From positions 14,066,530 through 14,130,529 of the forward strand of contig CAXKWD010000006.1 of assembly GCA_964059195.1 (NCBI GenBank): 64,000 bases of DNA. The letters run 5' to 3'. Below are positions 43,938 to 54,835 of the stretch, piece after piece. The translations under genes were made by a program, and so were the position numbers. A model generated the notes under the pieces. It was not told the DNA's origin and made no database searches. It was given only the letters and a program-made list of their open reading frames with translations. How positions within the stretch are numbered: the first letter of the stretch is position 1; each line of letters starts with the position of its first letter. This DNA is from Ectobius pallidus (Eukaryota; Arthropoda; Insecta; Blattodea; Ectobiidae).

Positions 43938-44830
43938 TTTTTTTTTTTTTAAGTGAAACTTCTTTAGCCGCGGTAGGGGTAATTCGAGAGCTTGTGTAAC
44001 GCTCAAAATCGTCACAAAATTGGTGAGGTGTGACGGAACGGACTGCACAGAAAACAATCAACTCAATGATTAGGCTTATCCAAAATTTAAAAAATCCAAA
44101 AATTCAAAATTAAAAAATCCCAAGTTTAAAAAATCTAAAAAACCAAAATTACAAAATCGAAAATCCAAAATTAAAAAATCCAGAATTCAAAAATCCAATA
44201 TTTAAAAAATAAAAAATCCAAAATTTTTATATCTAAATATACAAACTTTAAAAAATAAAAAAATCCAAAATTAAAAAATCAAGAATCGAAATTAAAGAAG
44301 TCCAACAATCCAAAATTGAAAAATCCAATAATCCAAAATTGAAAAAATCCAAAAATTAAAACAAGTTTCACTTCTGTCGCGTGACGTTCCATGCACACTT
44401 TTTTTTCAGTCTCCGATGGGACATGAAATGAAAGCCACAGTGAAAATCAAATTTTTTTTATTTGGAGCATTTAGCTAGGCTACACCTTATAGCCATTCTC
44501 TACGTAGTCGCACTCCGATTGAGACATTTGTCGTAGCGTGGTACCAACTTTCCAATACCCTCTTCATAGAAGCTTGCCGCCAGCGTATTGAGAAGGGTCT
44601 TCACGGCATTTTGAAGTGTTTTGAAATTCTTCGTTGGTGTGGAAGCCAGATCTTGGGTTTGTTCGGGAAATTTGTATGCATCCATTGTTTGGATTGTTCT
44701 TTTGATTCTGGATTGCCATAACGAATCCACGTTTCATCCCCTGTGACGATGGATTTCAAAAACTCGTTCCCGTGCCGAGTCACTTTCATCTTTTTCGGCA
44801 GCTGAAGAAAGATCTGGGAGGACAGCGCTA
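43938..44830 (-). repeat. Composite repeat (mariner remnant plus AT-rich array), copy 1
   Basis: Inverse of 53575-54835. Order here: a unique tip with ACTTCTTTAGCCGCGGTAGG and TTTTCTGTGCAGTCCG-type words (antisense), then a degenerate array of AAAATCCAAAATT-like units (44085-44365), then TGACGTTCCATGCACAC and CTCCGATGGG words, then the mariner fragment. All blocks recur in mirrored order in the right copy. Confidence 0.8.
44481..44815 (-). pseudogene. Mariner transposase remnant with internal deletion
   Basis: On the minus strand one frame reads LKSIVTGDETWIRYGNPESK and SKQWMHTNFPNKPKIW, the block around the first catalytic Asp (TGDE) of mariner transposases. After a frame change it continues LAASFYEEGIGKLVPRYDKC, the mariner C-terminus. 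The middle, with the second and third catalytic Asp, is missing, so this is an internally deleted dead copy. The C-terminal stop is at about 44500. Confidence 0.85.
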
Positions 44831-44859
44831 GATTAATTATTACAGTTATTAATTATTAC

Positions 44860-45175
44860 AATTTGTGGTGTAGTCCTACTTTCACACATTATGTAAATGA
44901 AAAGTACAACGAATTAATTATGTTATAAAATACGTTTTATTTAGTAACTTATATCACTTGTTTTTGTTCAGAATCAACAAATTTGCCAAGGCAACGATAA
45001 AAACAATAATGAAATCTTGTTTGCTAGATATTTGTTGTAAAGCATGTAAGCCTGTGATATAAATACGAAAACAAGCAGCTCACTTAACATAACTTATGTT
45101 TACACAATTACTTAAGATATAAATAATTGTACGATGTGTGCGGAATGGAAGTAAACATCTTGGATCAAGTATATT
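44860..45175 (+). repeat. Dispersed repeat, copy 2 of the family at 8591-9295
   Basis: Matches 9115-9290 and ends with ACATCTTGGATCAAGTA (45157-45173), the inverse of the left border seen at 8591. Here the site occupied by the SINE in copy 1 is empty. About 60 bp of extra sequence follows GAATTAATTA. Confidence 0.7.
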
Positions 45176-45605
45176 TCTAGTTTGCTCTGATGTTAAATCC
45201 TAACTCGTAGTTGTTTGAAACGAAAGTCATTCTCAAAATGCAAAGTGAGAGCAAAATATGTGTACTTGGGCTAAATGTTTTGTCAATAAACTTGTGACGT
45301 GAATGCGGGTCGATATTAGATGGAAACTGCACGTAGACAGGCAAGGTTTGTGAAATTTCCCCTTGCCTGTTTATTTTCCCTCATGCTTCGTATGTTGTTG
45401 ATCCACTCAAAAGTATAATTTATTCTGACAGTGTTAGTGCGTGATAAGTGATAAACTGATAATCAGTACGAAAGAAAGAAGGAAAAATGTTACATTTAAA
45501 CCAACTCCGCGGATCTACATTCCAGGGGGGGGGGGGGGTACGGTTTGCTATCTAAATACTGTGGTAATGGCAGGATGGTGGACGTTTGGTCAATGGGTTA
45601 GGTAC
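45176..45605. other. Unassigned stretch
   Basis: A long G run sits at about 45525-45538. Positions 45560-45605 are the left part of the 21.2 kb repeat family. No gene recognised. Confidence 0.45.
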
Positions 45606-45613
45606 CTTATGAG

Positions 45614-46283
45614 TAGAGACCGGATTTTAAAGGGAATTCCTTTTTTTATATTTCATCACAAACCGTGATAAAATTGAACAGGACATTACTGAGTAACTTT
45701 CAACTGCAAATGACCTGGTTTTAACGTCCCTTTTTTTTTCCCCTTTTTTAGGCCCATTTTCCTTTTTTAGGCCCATTTTCCTTTTTTTTTAGGAACTTTC
45801 CCTTTCCAGTACCTTTTTTGCTAATTTATTTTGAAAAATTCGTAAATTACCCAGTATTTGGTAATATGAAAACATTAAAAATTGTTTTCACTGATTCACC
45901 ATTGGAAAAATAATTCCTCCCAGCAGAATAGAGCGTTACAGGGAAATCACAGGCTTGCCATTGCTTAAGTTTCCCATTATAACAAGGTGGGGAACATGGA
46001 TTTCGTGTGCTATTTTCCTCTGTGAGAATTTCAACAAGATCAAAAAATTTCTTCAGTCATTAGATGTTGCAGAATCAGCAGCTGTAGAGCAAGCAAAGGC
46101 TTTACATAAAACAAAGATGTATCTCTCTGTTGAATTTTTACACTCTCTTACTTTTATATCCCTTTTTTCCCACCTTTTTTTTTTGGCAATAATTTTCCCT
46201 TTTTTCCCACCTTTTTTGGCAATAATTTTCCCTTTTTTCGTCCTTTTTTGGGGGAAAATTTTCCCTTTACAACCCGGTCTCTA
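45614..46283 (+). mobile_element. hAT element with internal deletion, 670 bp
   Basis: Termini TAGAGACCGGATTTTAAAGG (45614) and, read inward from 46283, TAGAGACCGGGTTGTAAAGG are inverted repeats. The perfect 8 bp target duplication CTTATGAG lies at 45606-45613 and 46284-46291 and fits NTNNNNAN. It interrupts a repeat whose empty version is at about 21300-21330. T-rich CCCTTTTTT words recur near both ends. A transposase fragment remains inside. Confidence 0.9.
45931..46110 (+). pseudogene. hAT-type transposase fragment
   Basis: The plus-strand frame reads LPLLKFPIITRWGTWISCAI, then FLCENFNKIKKFLQSLD and AVEQAKALHKTK. The P..TRWGTW...A..(Y/L)CENF block is characteristic of a group of hAT-like transposases. 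After about 46110 the frame runs into the T-rich terminal region and is no longer coding. The catalytic triad is not present. Confidence 0.7.
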
Positions 46284-46291
46284 CTTATGAG

Positions 46292-46916
46292 TATGTGACA
46301 CAAAGATTTTCGACAACTTTCTCTTATATTTAAGGGGACTTTACATAAAGAAAATTTCGTTTCTTGCGATTTTCTCGAACACGGCTCTAGCGATTTCCTT
46401 TAAATTTTGTACAAGGAGTGCTTATACGAAGAGCTAAAACTTTTATTTGAAACTTTTTTAAAAAAAAAAGTTCACTGAAGGGTGGTTGTAAGCCACCCAC
46501 TGTTTGTAGATTGAGGGAGTTCTTGGAAAAAGAGACTTTAAGAAATGACACAGATGTGTTCTTTAAATTCAGTTTAATGATTTTGCTGACTCAGAATTAT
46601 GTGTGTTAGAACAAAGCTATGTATGATGTGTAATTCTCATTTTACCGCATTTCAACTTTGAAATGAGTATCCATTAGGCTATAACGTTTGACTCATAGAT
46701 TTATGGGCACGTATATGGCGGTTTTCATAAAATATCTTTATGTGTAGGCCTATAGCGGTAGAACAATCGTAAGGGCAGCGATCCAGATTTGCTGTTCGTG
46801 CATGTTGCCTAACTCATACCATTATTAAATTGGAAATTTTCCAATTATCTTTATAGTTAAAGACAAGCAGGAAGTCCAGAAAAAGTTTTGCTTTTATAAT
46901 TCCCCCCCCCCCCCAA
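46292..46916 (+). repeat. Right part of the 21.2 kb repeat family, then unassigned sequence
   Basis: Positions 46292-46500 match 21325-21535 (TTTAAGGGGACTT, ATTTTCTCGAACACGGCT, AAGAGCTAAAACTTTTATTT, AAGCCACC). From 46501 to 46916 nothing is recognised except a C run near 46903-46914. Confidence 0.7.
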
Positions 46917-47380
46917 AATCTACTCTTATACAATTCAACAGCCTTAAATAGCGTGTATTCATCTCTCGCGTCTAAACTTTCACGAAGAGTACAAAATCAG
47001 GAAAACCGTTTCTTTATTATATAAGGCCTAAGTGAAATGAACACAATGGACAAATATTCTAATTTTATTTTTACTTACAATTTTCATAGCTCTGAACCAC
47101 AAACATTTTTAATAAACTGCCAGTATAAATTTCTTTAAAAATCCTGGAGTCAATTAATAATGGCGGGCGAAGCCGCGGGCACCAGCTATAATATGATGGT
47201 TTAACCCGAAAAGTGTCGCGGACAGTAAAAATCCAAACAAACCTTCCCTTCCCTTGAAAAATTATATTATTTCTGAAAATTACACTGAATTTATCAAATA
47301 AAATTCACATCATATTCATCTGTTAACAAACAGTTGAGAAACAATACGTATTATGTGTTCACAGGTAGCTTTGGAACTGC
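46917..47380 (-). repeat. Dispersed repeat (CTTCGCCCGCCATTATT family), copy 2
   Basis: Reverse complement of 4202-4668. It includes ATTAATAATGGCGGGCGAAG and AACAGTTGAGAAACAATACG. It carries an internal ~35 bp stretch near 47055-47090 absent from copy 1, and lacks copy 1's GAGAGACGAACATCGCCGAG segment. Confidence 0.85.
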
Positions 47381-47887
47381 ATAATCGAATCGTAGATTGT
47401 TTTCCCAGGCGGCGCTTTCTAATCGTGGAATGAACTCTAAAGCCGGAATTTTAGCTGTTTCATTAATTCAATTCAGTTTTTGAATGGTTCGCGTGCAAGT
47501 GTTAATAAATATAATGCGTTAATAATTATTATACTCTTTTTAATTTTTCAATTAATTATCGTGCTTGTGTACTACAAGAAATCTAGGAAACAGCAGATTT
47601 TAATGTCCTTGAGGACACCTCATTATAAATGCTTGACGTCTTTTCGAATTTCCCATGCCATCAGTCGTTTGGAATAATTATAATAATTATTCTGCAGAGT
47701 TAAAAAAAATACCGGTATTGCTGGTAATAACAGAGTTTACTCGCTAAACTATTTTTATACAACTTTTAAATTTGACTATTTTGATCATAAAATGGATTAT
47801 TGTAGTCAGTATTCTATTAAATTGTTTTATGTTCGACGATTATAACCCCTGTATAATGATGATGATAATAACAATAATAATAATAAT
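47381..47887. other. Unassigned AT-rich stretch ending in (AAT)n
   Basis: No gene recognised. The (AAT)n run at about 47862-47887 borders the SINE and recurs on its other side, so it marks the target-site duplication. Confidence 0.5.
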
Positions 47888-48276
47888 CTGTATCTGGTAC
47901 CCTATGATCCCCAGGTGGGGCGAAGGGGCCTCCAATGGAGGTTTCATTACCTATACTAATTTTGATATGCTTATTTTCCGTGAGAGGGTAGAGGGACAGG
48001 TGGTAAGCCCATCGCCTCGCAACCCCCCTCCGGAAACGAAGTATTTCTTGGACGTGAAAGGGCCGAGAAATTTAGTCCAGAGGCTCTAATTTAGGCTTGG
48101 AGTTCTTTTACGTGCCGTAAATCTACGACACGGGACCCCCAGCTTAAAGTCCCTCCCGGAGGATTCCGTGCCCAGGATTTTTACGTCCTGAAAAATCCAT
48201 CGACCGCGGCCGGGTTTGATCCCGCGCCCTGCGGATCTAGAGGCGGGCACGCTACCTCTAGACCACCGCGGCCGAC
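47888..48276 (-). mobile_element. tRNA-derived SINE (GTCGGCCGCGGTGG family), near full length
   Basis: Antisense copy of 22734-23127 from CTGTATCTGG to the head GCGGCCGAC. A- and B-box words are present on the minus strand. (AAT)n lies on both sides (before 47888 and from 48277), consistent with insertion into an AAT microsatellite and its duplication. Confidence 0.9.
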
Positions 48277-48429
48277 AATAATAATAATAATAATAATAAT
48301 AATTTATTTAAGCCGTTAAGTAAAATTTACAATTAGCCGTGTCAAAGATTTCATAAATGAAGCCAAAATTAATCATTACTGGCACCAATGAATGACAAAA
48401 GGTTAATAACTTAAGCCTACTGTAAAAGA

Positions 48430-48585
48430 TTAAAACCGGAAGTCATTATTGGAACATGTATGCATATTATAAAACGGATTATTCTTCAACCACATTTTGG
48501 TTTTGAATTTACTCCCTTTTAGGTCCTTTATGGTGTCAGGTAGCTTGTTAAAAACCTTTATAGCATTAAACACATGATTAGTATT
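48430..48585 (-). pseudogene. Non-LTR reverse transcriptase C-terminal remnant, second copy
   Basis: The minus-strand translation reads NHVFNAIKVFNKLPDTIKDL, then KGSKFKTKMWLKNNPFYNM, and stops at 48430-48432 (TAA on that strand). It is the same type of Jockey/CR1-like tail as 10506-10680 but clearly a different, older sequence. Confidence 0.7.
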
Positions 48586-48639
48586 TACTTTACAGTAGGC
48601 CTACTTGTTCATAGTTGACATAGGTCTCGCTACGGGGTG

Positions 48640-49294
48640 TGACTCTCCAAAACTCGTACTTCGTGGAACGCCAGTGTCACCTGTAATTAATTTAATTATG
48701 AATAATTTATTCGCTTGATAAACACACGGTGGATATTTATATTTTCATTCTGAGCGTTTCTGCATTATCATTTGACATCAAGCATCACCCCGTACTGCAG
48801 TATAAAGGAACGGGGAGAGAAACACATTTTCAACACTGCTTGTATTGCTTGTATTATGAATTGAAATACACAAGAAGGGATTCGTAGTTTCGAATGAGTA
48901 ATGCTTTTAATGCTATGAGTGATAATTCCATATTTCATTGAGATTTAGTGCATGGATTAAGATTTATTTGTGGTAATGGTAGTAACAATTTTTCTTTTTA
49001 TTAGTAATCTGAATTTCAAAAAAGTGTCTGCTTATGTTATTGTGCAGGATGACAATGACAACATAAAACTTAATTTAATTTTCATCTATATTTTAAAACA
49101 TCTGTGCTTCGACAGCATTTTTATTGGTAATTCTGCCTTCATGTTGCTTTTACAATGTAGGAAGTGGATACCTCTTATAATCACGCTTCCGAAATATCGA
49201 AATTCTCTAATACTCCTTTAAGACACCTCAACATTCCCTTTCAAAATCGTCATCACTTTTGATTATTAGGCATTCATGTACATTCTATAGACTA
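48640..49294. other. Unassigned stretch
   Basis: The frame at 48970-49221 has no recognisable family. Nothing else seen. Confidence 0.4.
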
Positions 49295-49477
49295 TCATCT
49301 TCCTGTCTCCACCAGTCGGTCCAACATTCTCTGTAATTCTTCTCTACTCTTTGCCATAATTACTGCATCATCTGCAAACTTGATGTTAATGATTTTGCGA
49401 CCTCCTACTTTAAAATCTCCCATTCCTTCTGGAGCTTTTGGCATAATTTGGGTTGCCATTTTACGAGTAAAGTACAT
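49295..49477 (-). pseudogene. Non-LTR reverse transcriptase palm fragment
   Basis: Sixty-odd codons read GDFKVGGRKIINIKFADDAV, then IMAKSREELQRMLDRLVE. FADD is the catalytic YxDD-type box of non-LTR reverse transcriptases. Only this palm segment remains, and it could come from the same family as the C-terminal scraps at 7374 and 43085. Confidence 0.8.
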
Positions 49478-49504
49478 GATTTGTTACCCTTAACTAGAGA
49501 TAAG

Positions 49505-50077
49505 CAGGCCCCGGATTTTGATGAACTAAAATACTTTTAAAATGAGCTATATAATTTCCGCAAAGTACAAAAAATTGCCCAAAAACTTAAATAAATAACC
49601 CAAAAATTTATATGAAAATACTAATTTAGTCATCGGATTTGTGTTTATTGTACATTATTTTATGTTGTTGATCCAATTGCATGCTTTTAATTGGTTATTT
49701 GGTATATACGTTAAATGTAAACAGCAAACACAGTCTTTTCTGTATCCAAATTAGAATTATATCAAGGTTAATTTATTTATACTTGTTTAGAGTTCCGATA
49801 ATATTCAATGTAAGTAAATGCACAGAAACCCTATATAATGCAAGAAACACGACATTACATTATTTATATTTTAAAAAACTGCCTAAAAATATGAAACTGG
49901 CCCAAAAATGACATTGAATTTTCTAAATGACCTAAACTTAAAAATTAGGGAAAATGGCCAAAAAGATCCCAAAAATCACCATTTTTTTAATCTACGAGTC
50001 ATCAGTTATCTTCACTAGTGAGCGACGTCCATGATGTAGCAGTTAAAAGATGACATGTCATCAAAATCCGGGCCCTG
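49505..50077. mobile_element. Non-autonomous hAT element, 573 bp
   Basis: Termini CAGGCCCCGGATTTTGATGA (49505) and TCATCAAAATCCGGGCCCTG (ending 50077) are inverted repeats of the family at 28785-29333. The flanks (GAGATAAG before, GTGATTAA after) only partly match, so the target duplication has decayed. The interior is AT-rich and non-coding. Confidence 0.8.
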
Positions 50078-52674
50078 GTGATTAAGGTATGAATAACTGT
50101 CTCAAAGTCACATTGAGACGAATATGTAAAATAGCTTTTTCATTGTGTCAAAAAGCAATTGGCGAGGAGAGCAAATGCCTGCCTATTAATGCCAGTTTAT
50201 CTTTTCATTAATAGTAATTTTTTAGCAGAGTGTGAGCGTTTAATTTAGGTAGCTGGTGCTTGTCTTGAATGCGTTGTTAGATGGGACGGGGGTTGGTTCC
50301 GGCTGAGTTTCGCAAGCAGGAGCTGCTGCTAGCGGGTGGCGAGCGATGGAAATCATTTGAGAGAAATAATACAGAGAACACAAACCATGTGGGACTTGGC
50401 GGGGAATGGAAATACCCGAGCAGTGTATGGAGCCGTGGAGCCTAGGGTATATTCTACCTTTATATAATGCAAGAGGGAGAGAAAGCAGCGCTGAAATAAT
50501 TATGTGCTGGAGCAAACGGGAGGTAGGGTATAAAGGCCCAAGGTACAGTTCAATATTTCACATGTTGCCATTAATATTTCAGCAAATGAGTTTTTTTTAT
50601 TGTGCGTATTTTTCACAGTGTGTACGGTTTTAAATGAAATTCAGCTCATGCAGCGTAGTCGAAATGAGTTCAGCTTCCATTGGTCATCTGGACCATGACG
50701 TTTGTAATCAATCAAGTTGATAATTTGATTCCAGAGAACCCACCCGTTTTCTCTCCCTCCAATCCGACGACCCACCCTAGATGAATGTTTACTAGGAAAT
50801 ATAATCCAGCTTATTTATTAACTTGGCAATTCTGACCATTTGTTCGCAACCAAATTAAAACAAGCTGCACTCATAATACGGAATTTGCGATAGGCTGTTA
50901 TGTGTTCGCTACAGGAAATACCGTATATATAAAACACAAGAGACCCCCTTTGACTTTGACTTCGCCAACGAAATCACGGGTCTATGTAACGCTTATAGCA
51001 GTATAACTAATGAAGCACAATGCATAATTCAAACGTTCGTTACGTATTTTAAACACTTTGCGTGCACCGTATACAGAAAAAACAGGGATGGAAGAACCAA
51101 ATTGGATGTAGGCTATGTATTTTAAAACATGTTCATCTCGTGTTTTCATGTTTTCATTACCGGACAAACTTACTTCACAAATAACAACGACGGTGCGGAA
51201 ACAAAGATAAAGCAGAAAAATACACGGAGATAACAATAGCAATGTAGTCATGTGTATGAAGCATCACGGCTCTCAATTTTGTATGAAAATATGTACAGGG
51301 GCTCACGTAAACATGTGCCTGATGTGCCACCTGTGTGTTATAGCCACCAGGTTTAATTTAATTTTTAATTATCGAACCTGTCACTTGTTATATCTTCCGT
51401 ATTGTACTGTTCCCCGTTATAAAACTTTATTTATGTGTATTATGGCAAACAAACTAGACATGGATTGTTATAGCTACTTTACTGCATGTGCTACCCGCGC
51501 ACGATATCTTGGTCACTGGTTTTACGGGGAAGCATGGGTCCGGGGGGGGGGGAAGAAAAGATAGCTAGCCCGCCTGTCTTTCTGCAGTGTTGTCAAGCAA
51601 AGAAACCACATTTAAGCAGAATCGCGCGTAGAGTAAGCACGCATCAAAAGCTAAGTGTGAGGTATATGGACAAAAAATGAATTGAATGCCGAATTGTATA
51701 AATACTTACATCCTCGCTACTTCATCCTGTACCACATTCATTTAAATTAATATCAGTTGAAATTTACTCCATTAAATACACCGACAATAGAAACAATTGA
51801 CGAGCAATAGTTGCATGGCGTTCTTCAACCAGTAGCCTATGCCGCGGCACATTGGTGTGCCGTAAATGAGCCGCGAGACAATTAAAATAAAGTTATCAAT
51901 CCATAATTAAATATCAAATGTTAATGTATAACGATTTTAATGCAATACAACAATATAACAATCTTAAAGAGGTGTATTGCGTAACAGTTAATTACACGTC
52001 ATAAGAGTTTGGTTATCAAATAAGTAATTTTCCTCCGGGAATAGAATATTAAATAATGTAGGCTTAATATTTTTACATTGGAAGACTTGTTTTAAGCATA
52101 TAGAAGAGTCTTAACAGAATATGGTCCACCATTGTGTTTTAAAACGTAAGAAAGGTAAGTGAAGAATACTATAAGCCTAATTTTAAACGTATTTAATACG
52201 TTTTGTGAAAAGTTCGCTCAACTTTCAGACCGTGAAATTGACATCTGAGTTCACTGGAGTGTCAGAAATTAGCACATAGGTCCTCGGAATTTTTAAGAAT
52301 TCTTAAAGAGGTGTTAAGCACTAGGAAAGTGTTGGATGTAGAATGTGACGTGTTTATGAAATCAGCAATTCGCAAAACTTAATATTTTCGCACTATAGAA
52401 AAGATTTTTCCTTCATGGGTGATATTTTCGTGCTTTCTAAATTTTTCTCCAACTAACTACATAGGTCTGTCAAGTTGATTCTGTAGATAGATAGATTGGT
52501 TTTGTAATCAAATTGTTTTGATCCTGTAGGTAAAATTTTAACAGATATATTTTCTCAGATAGAATTTTAATATGTTGTGGCTCCTTAATTTAGCAGTTTT
52601 TATCCTCAAAGCTTTGAGCTGCGTGCCTTCGAAAAGACTTGCATCACTGAGAAAAGAGCCGAGCCTAAGCGTAT
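50078..52674. other. Unassigned 2.6 kb stretch
   Basis: No named gene. GC-richer sequence at 50270-50545 has frames on both strands (50240-50515 minus, 50406-50633 plus) without recognisable motifs. A G run is at about 51541-51551. Around 51840-51890, CCGCGGCACATTGGTGTGCC forms a short inverted repeat that could be a hAT scrap. Confidence 0.4.
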
Positions 52675-53057
52675 TCAGTTTACCTCAAGGATATACTACT
52701 GAGCGGAACAACTCGTTCAGTTTTCCTCAAAAATATACTACTTAGCGAAACAACTCGTTCAGTTTACCTCAAGGATATACTACTGAGCGAAGCGAAACAA
52801 CTCGTTCATTTTACCTCAAGGATATACTACTGAGCGTAACAACTCGTTCATTTTACCTCAAGGATATACTACTGAGCGAAACAACTCGTTCATTTTACCT
52901 CAAGGATATACTACTGAACGAAACAACTAGTTCATTTTACCTCAAGGATATACTACTGAGCGAAACAACTCGTTCATTTTACCTCAAGGATATACTACTG
53001 AGCGAAACAACTCGTTCATTTTACCTCAAGGATATACTGCTGAGCGAAACAACTCGT
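52675..53057 (+). repeat. Minisatellite, nine copies of a 42 bp unit
   Basis: The unit begins CAGTTTACCTCAAGGATATA and continues CTACTGAGCGAAACAACTCG TT. Nine head-to-tail copies are seen. The third has a 5 bp insertion, and the first three (CAG start) differ from the later ones (CAT start). There are no unique spacers, so it is not a CRISPR-like array. Confidence 0.95.
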
Positions 53058-53574
53058 GTACTGAAGAATTTACCCAAGCCCCACATAACATGTCTTTCCT
53101 GAGAAAATAACCTGTAACGTTAAAAGAAATATATCTGCATGGTGCCCGACCGCAAATTCGTAGTTCAGTATCGCATTTCCTGCTTCCCTGAAGCAATTCC
53201 CTTAATACAGAAGGTGATTTTTATTGACATGAAGTAGCAGAGTATGATATTGCTTAGACAGGAGGATTATGTTTTAAGTAAAAGCTAGACATTTACGCTA
53301 GCACGGAATGTTTGCATTATTACGCGTGATGCGGTCATTCGTGAGGGGGGTTCTCTACACGCCATTTCTTGCCGAGTTGAGCAAACTTCCCAATCAATAT
53401 CCATATGTAAACTATATCAGCTTGGATTGGAGCTTCATCATTGTTCCTCACGTTATTGTAATTTCTTATTAACGGTTGATATTGTGTGGAATTCCTGACC
53501 ATCCAACTAACGTACCCGACTCTACGTCCGTATGAAGTGAGTGTCCATGCATTTCCGGGCCATCTCGTGGCAAA
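53058..53574. other. Unassigned stretch
   Basis: A 94-codon minus-strand frame (53335-53619) reads natural-looking sequence (TRWPGNAWTLTSYGRRVGYV) but I do not recognise it, and its N-terminal end overlaps the mariner composite. Confidence 0.35.
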
Positions 53575-53611
53575 GGAGTGACTTTCATCTTTTTCGGCAG
53601 CTGAAGAAAAA

Positions 53612-53985
53612 TCCACCAACGAAGAATTTCAAAAACACTTCAAAATGCCGTGAAGATACGCTGGCGGCAAGCTTTTATAAAGAGGGCATTGGAATCCTCT
53701 AAATTCAAAACCCCCTAAACGCCATTCAAAAGTAGAGGTGGTTTTGAAGTTTAAAGCAGTGGGATAGAGAGGTTTTTGAATTTAACTCTGATTTTCAACA
53801 TGACATTATATAGTAATTTAGGGGGTTTTGAACCTCACATATAAATAAACCAATTTAAGCCATCCATACAAATCCGGTGATGAACAAAAGTAAGAAAATA
53901 TAATTTGGCGTTTGGGGGAATTTGGAAAGTTGGTACCACGCTACGACAAATGTCTCAATAGGAGTGCGACTATGTAGAGAAGTAG
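53612..53985 (+). pseudogene. Mariner transposase C-terminal remnant, interrupted
   Basis: Nucleotide match to the minus strand of 44500-44660 (CAACGAAGAATTTCAAAA, CGCTGGCGGCAAGCTT, GTTGGTACCACGCTACGACA). It is broken after AGGGCATTGG (53692) by a 229 bp insert and resumes at 53922-53926. It encodes only the last part of the transposase and lacks all catalytic residues. Confidence 0.8.
53693..53921. mobile_element. Small 229 bp insert inside the mariner remnant
   Basis: Flanked by TTGG (53689-53692 and 53922-53925). Its ends are loosely inverted (CCCCCTAAACGCC near the left, GGCGTTTGGGGG near the right). The uninterrupted mariner copy at 44.5 kb is the empty site. Class unknown. Confidence 0.6.
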
Positions 53986-54659
53986 CTCACAGAAGTCTAG
54001 AGAAGAAGCTAGAAGTAGCTGAAAAAAATAGAAGTAGCTAAATGTTCCAAATAAAACAGTTTTGTTGTACACTCAGGTTTTCATTTTATGCCCCATCGGA
54101 GGTTGAAAAAAAAAGAGTGCGTGGAACGCCACGCAACAGAAGCAAAACTTTATTTTATGTTATTATTTTTTCAATTTTTGATTATTGGATTTTTTCAATT
54201 TTGCATTATTGGACTTTCCATTATTGGGTTTTTGGACTTTTTAAATTTTGGATTTTGGACTTTTTAATTTTGGATCTTTGAATTTTTAATTTTGGATTTT
54301 TTAAATTTTCGATCTTTGAATTGTTTATTTTTTTATTTTTTTAATTTTTGATTGTTTGATTTTTAAATTTTTTATTTTATTATTTATTATATTTTGGATT
54401 TTTGGATTGAAAATTTTTAATTTTGTTTTTTTAAATTTAGGAATTTTGTATTTTTTAATTTTGGATTTTTAATTTTGGATTTGCGCGGTAATGAACCTCC
54501 GGGTTCCATAAAATAGATAATATACTTTTAGATTGCTTAGGAATTGTCTATTGCCATTGAGCAAGTAAGGTCTGAAAAATTTCCTTTGATTACTCCTAAT
54601 CATTGAGTTGATTGTTTTCTGTGCAGTCCGCACCGAAACAAGTAATTTCGTTCGGTTTT

Positions 54660-54800
54660 GAGTGTGACTGATTTCGTGACGGTTTTAGTGTGACTGATTG
54701 TGACTGATTTCGTGACGGTTTTAGTGTGACTGATTGTGACTGATTTCGTGACGGTTTTAGTGTGACTGATTTCGTGGCGGTTTTAGTGTGACTGATTTTC
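54660..54800 (+). repeat. Minisatellite, 36 bp unit
   Basis: About three and a half copies of a unit that begins TGTGACTGATTTCGTGACGG and ends TTTTAGTGTGACTGAT. It lies inside composite repeat copy 2; copy 1 lacks the expansion. Confidence 0.9.
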
Positions 54801-54835
54801 CCGATTTACCCTCTACCGCCACTAAAGAAGTTTAC

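Larger units (their letters stand above)
53575..54835 (+). repeat. Composite repeat (mariner remnant plus AT-rich array), copy 2
   Basis: Mirror of 43938-44830. From left: a short inverted scrap (53575-53608), the mariner C-terminal fragment, GCCCCATCGGAGG and GTGGAACGCCACGC words, an AT-rich array of TTTTTAATTTTGGATT-like units (54150-54482), an extra non-LTR 3' scrap (54485-54580, GGGTTCCATAAAATAGATAA and TCTATTGCCATTGAGCAAG) absent from copy 1, then TTGATTGTTTTCTGTGCAGT, a GTGACTGATTTCGTGACGG minisatellite and CGCCACTAAAGAAGTTTAC. Confidence 0.8.

Noticed and set aside
50240..50633. Overlapping frames on both strands in a GC-richer patch
   Set aside because: Neither translation shows a known motif; no splice or start context supports a gene, so it is left unassigned.
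52675..53057. CRISPR-like array
   Set aside because: Units are contiguous 42 bp repeats with no unique spacers, in a eukaryotic sequence.
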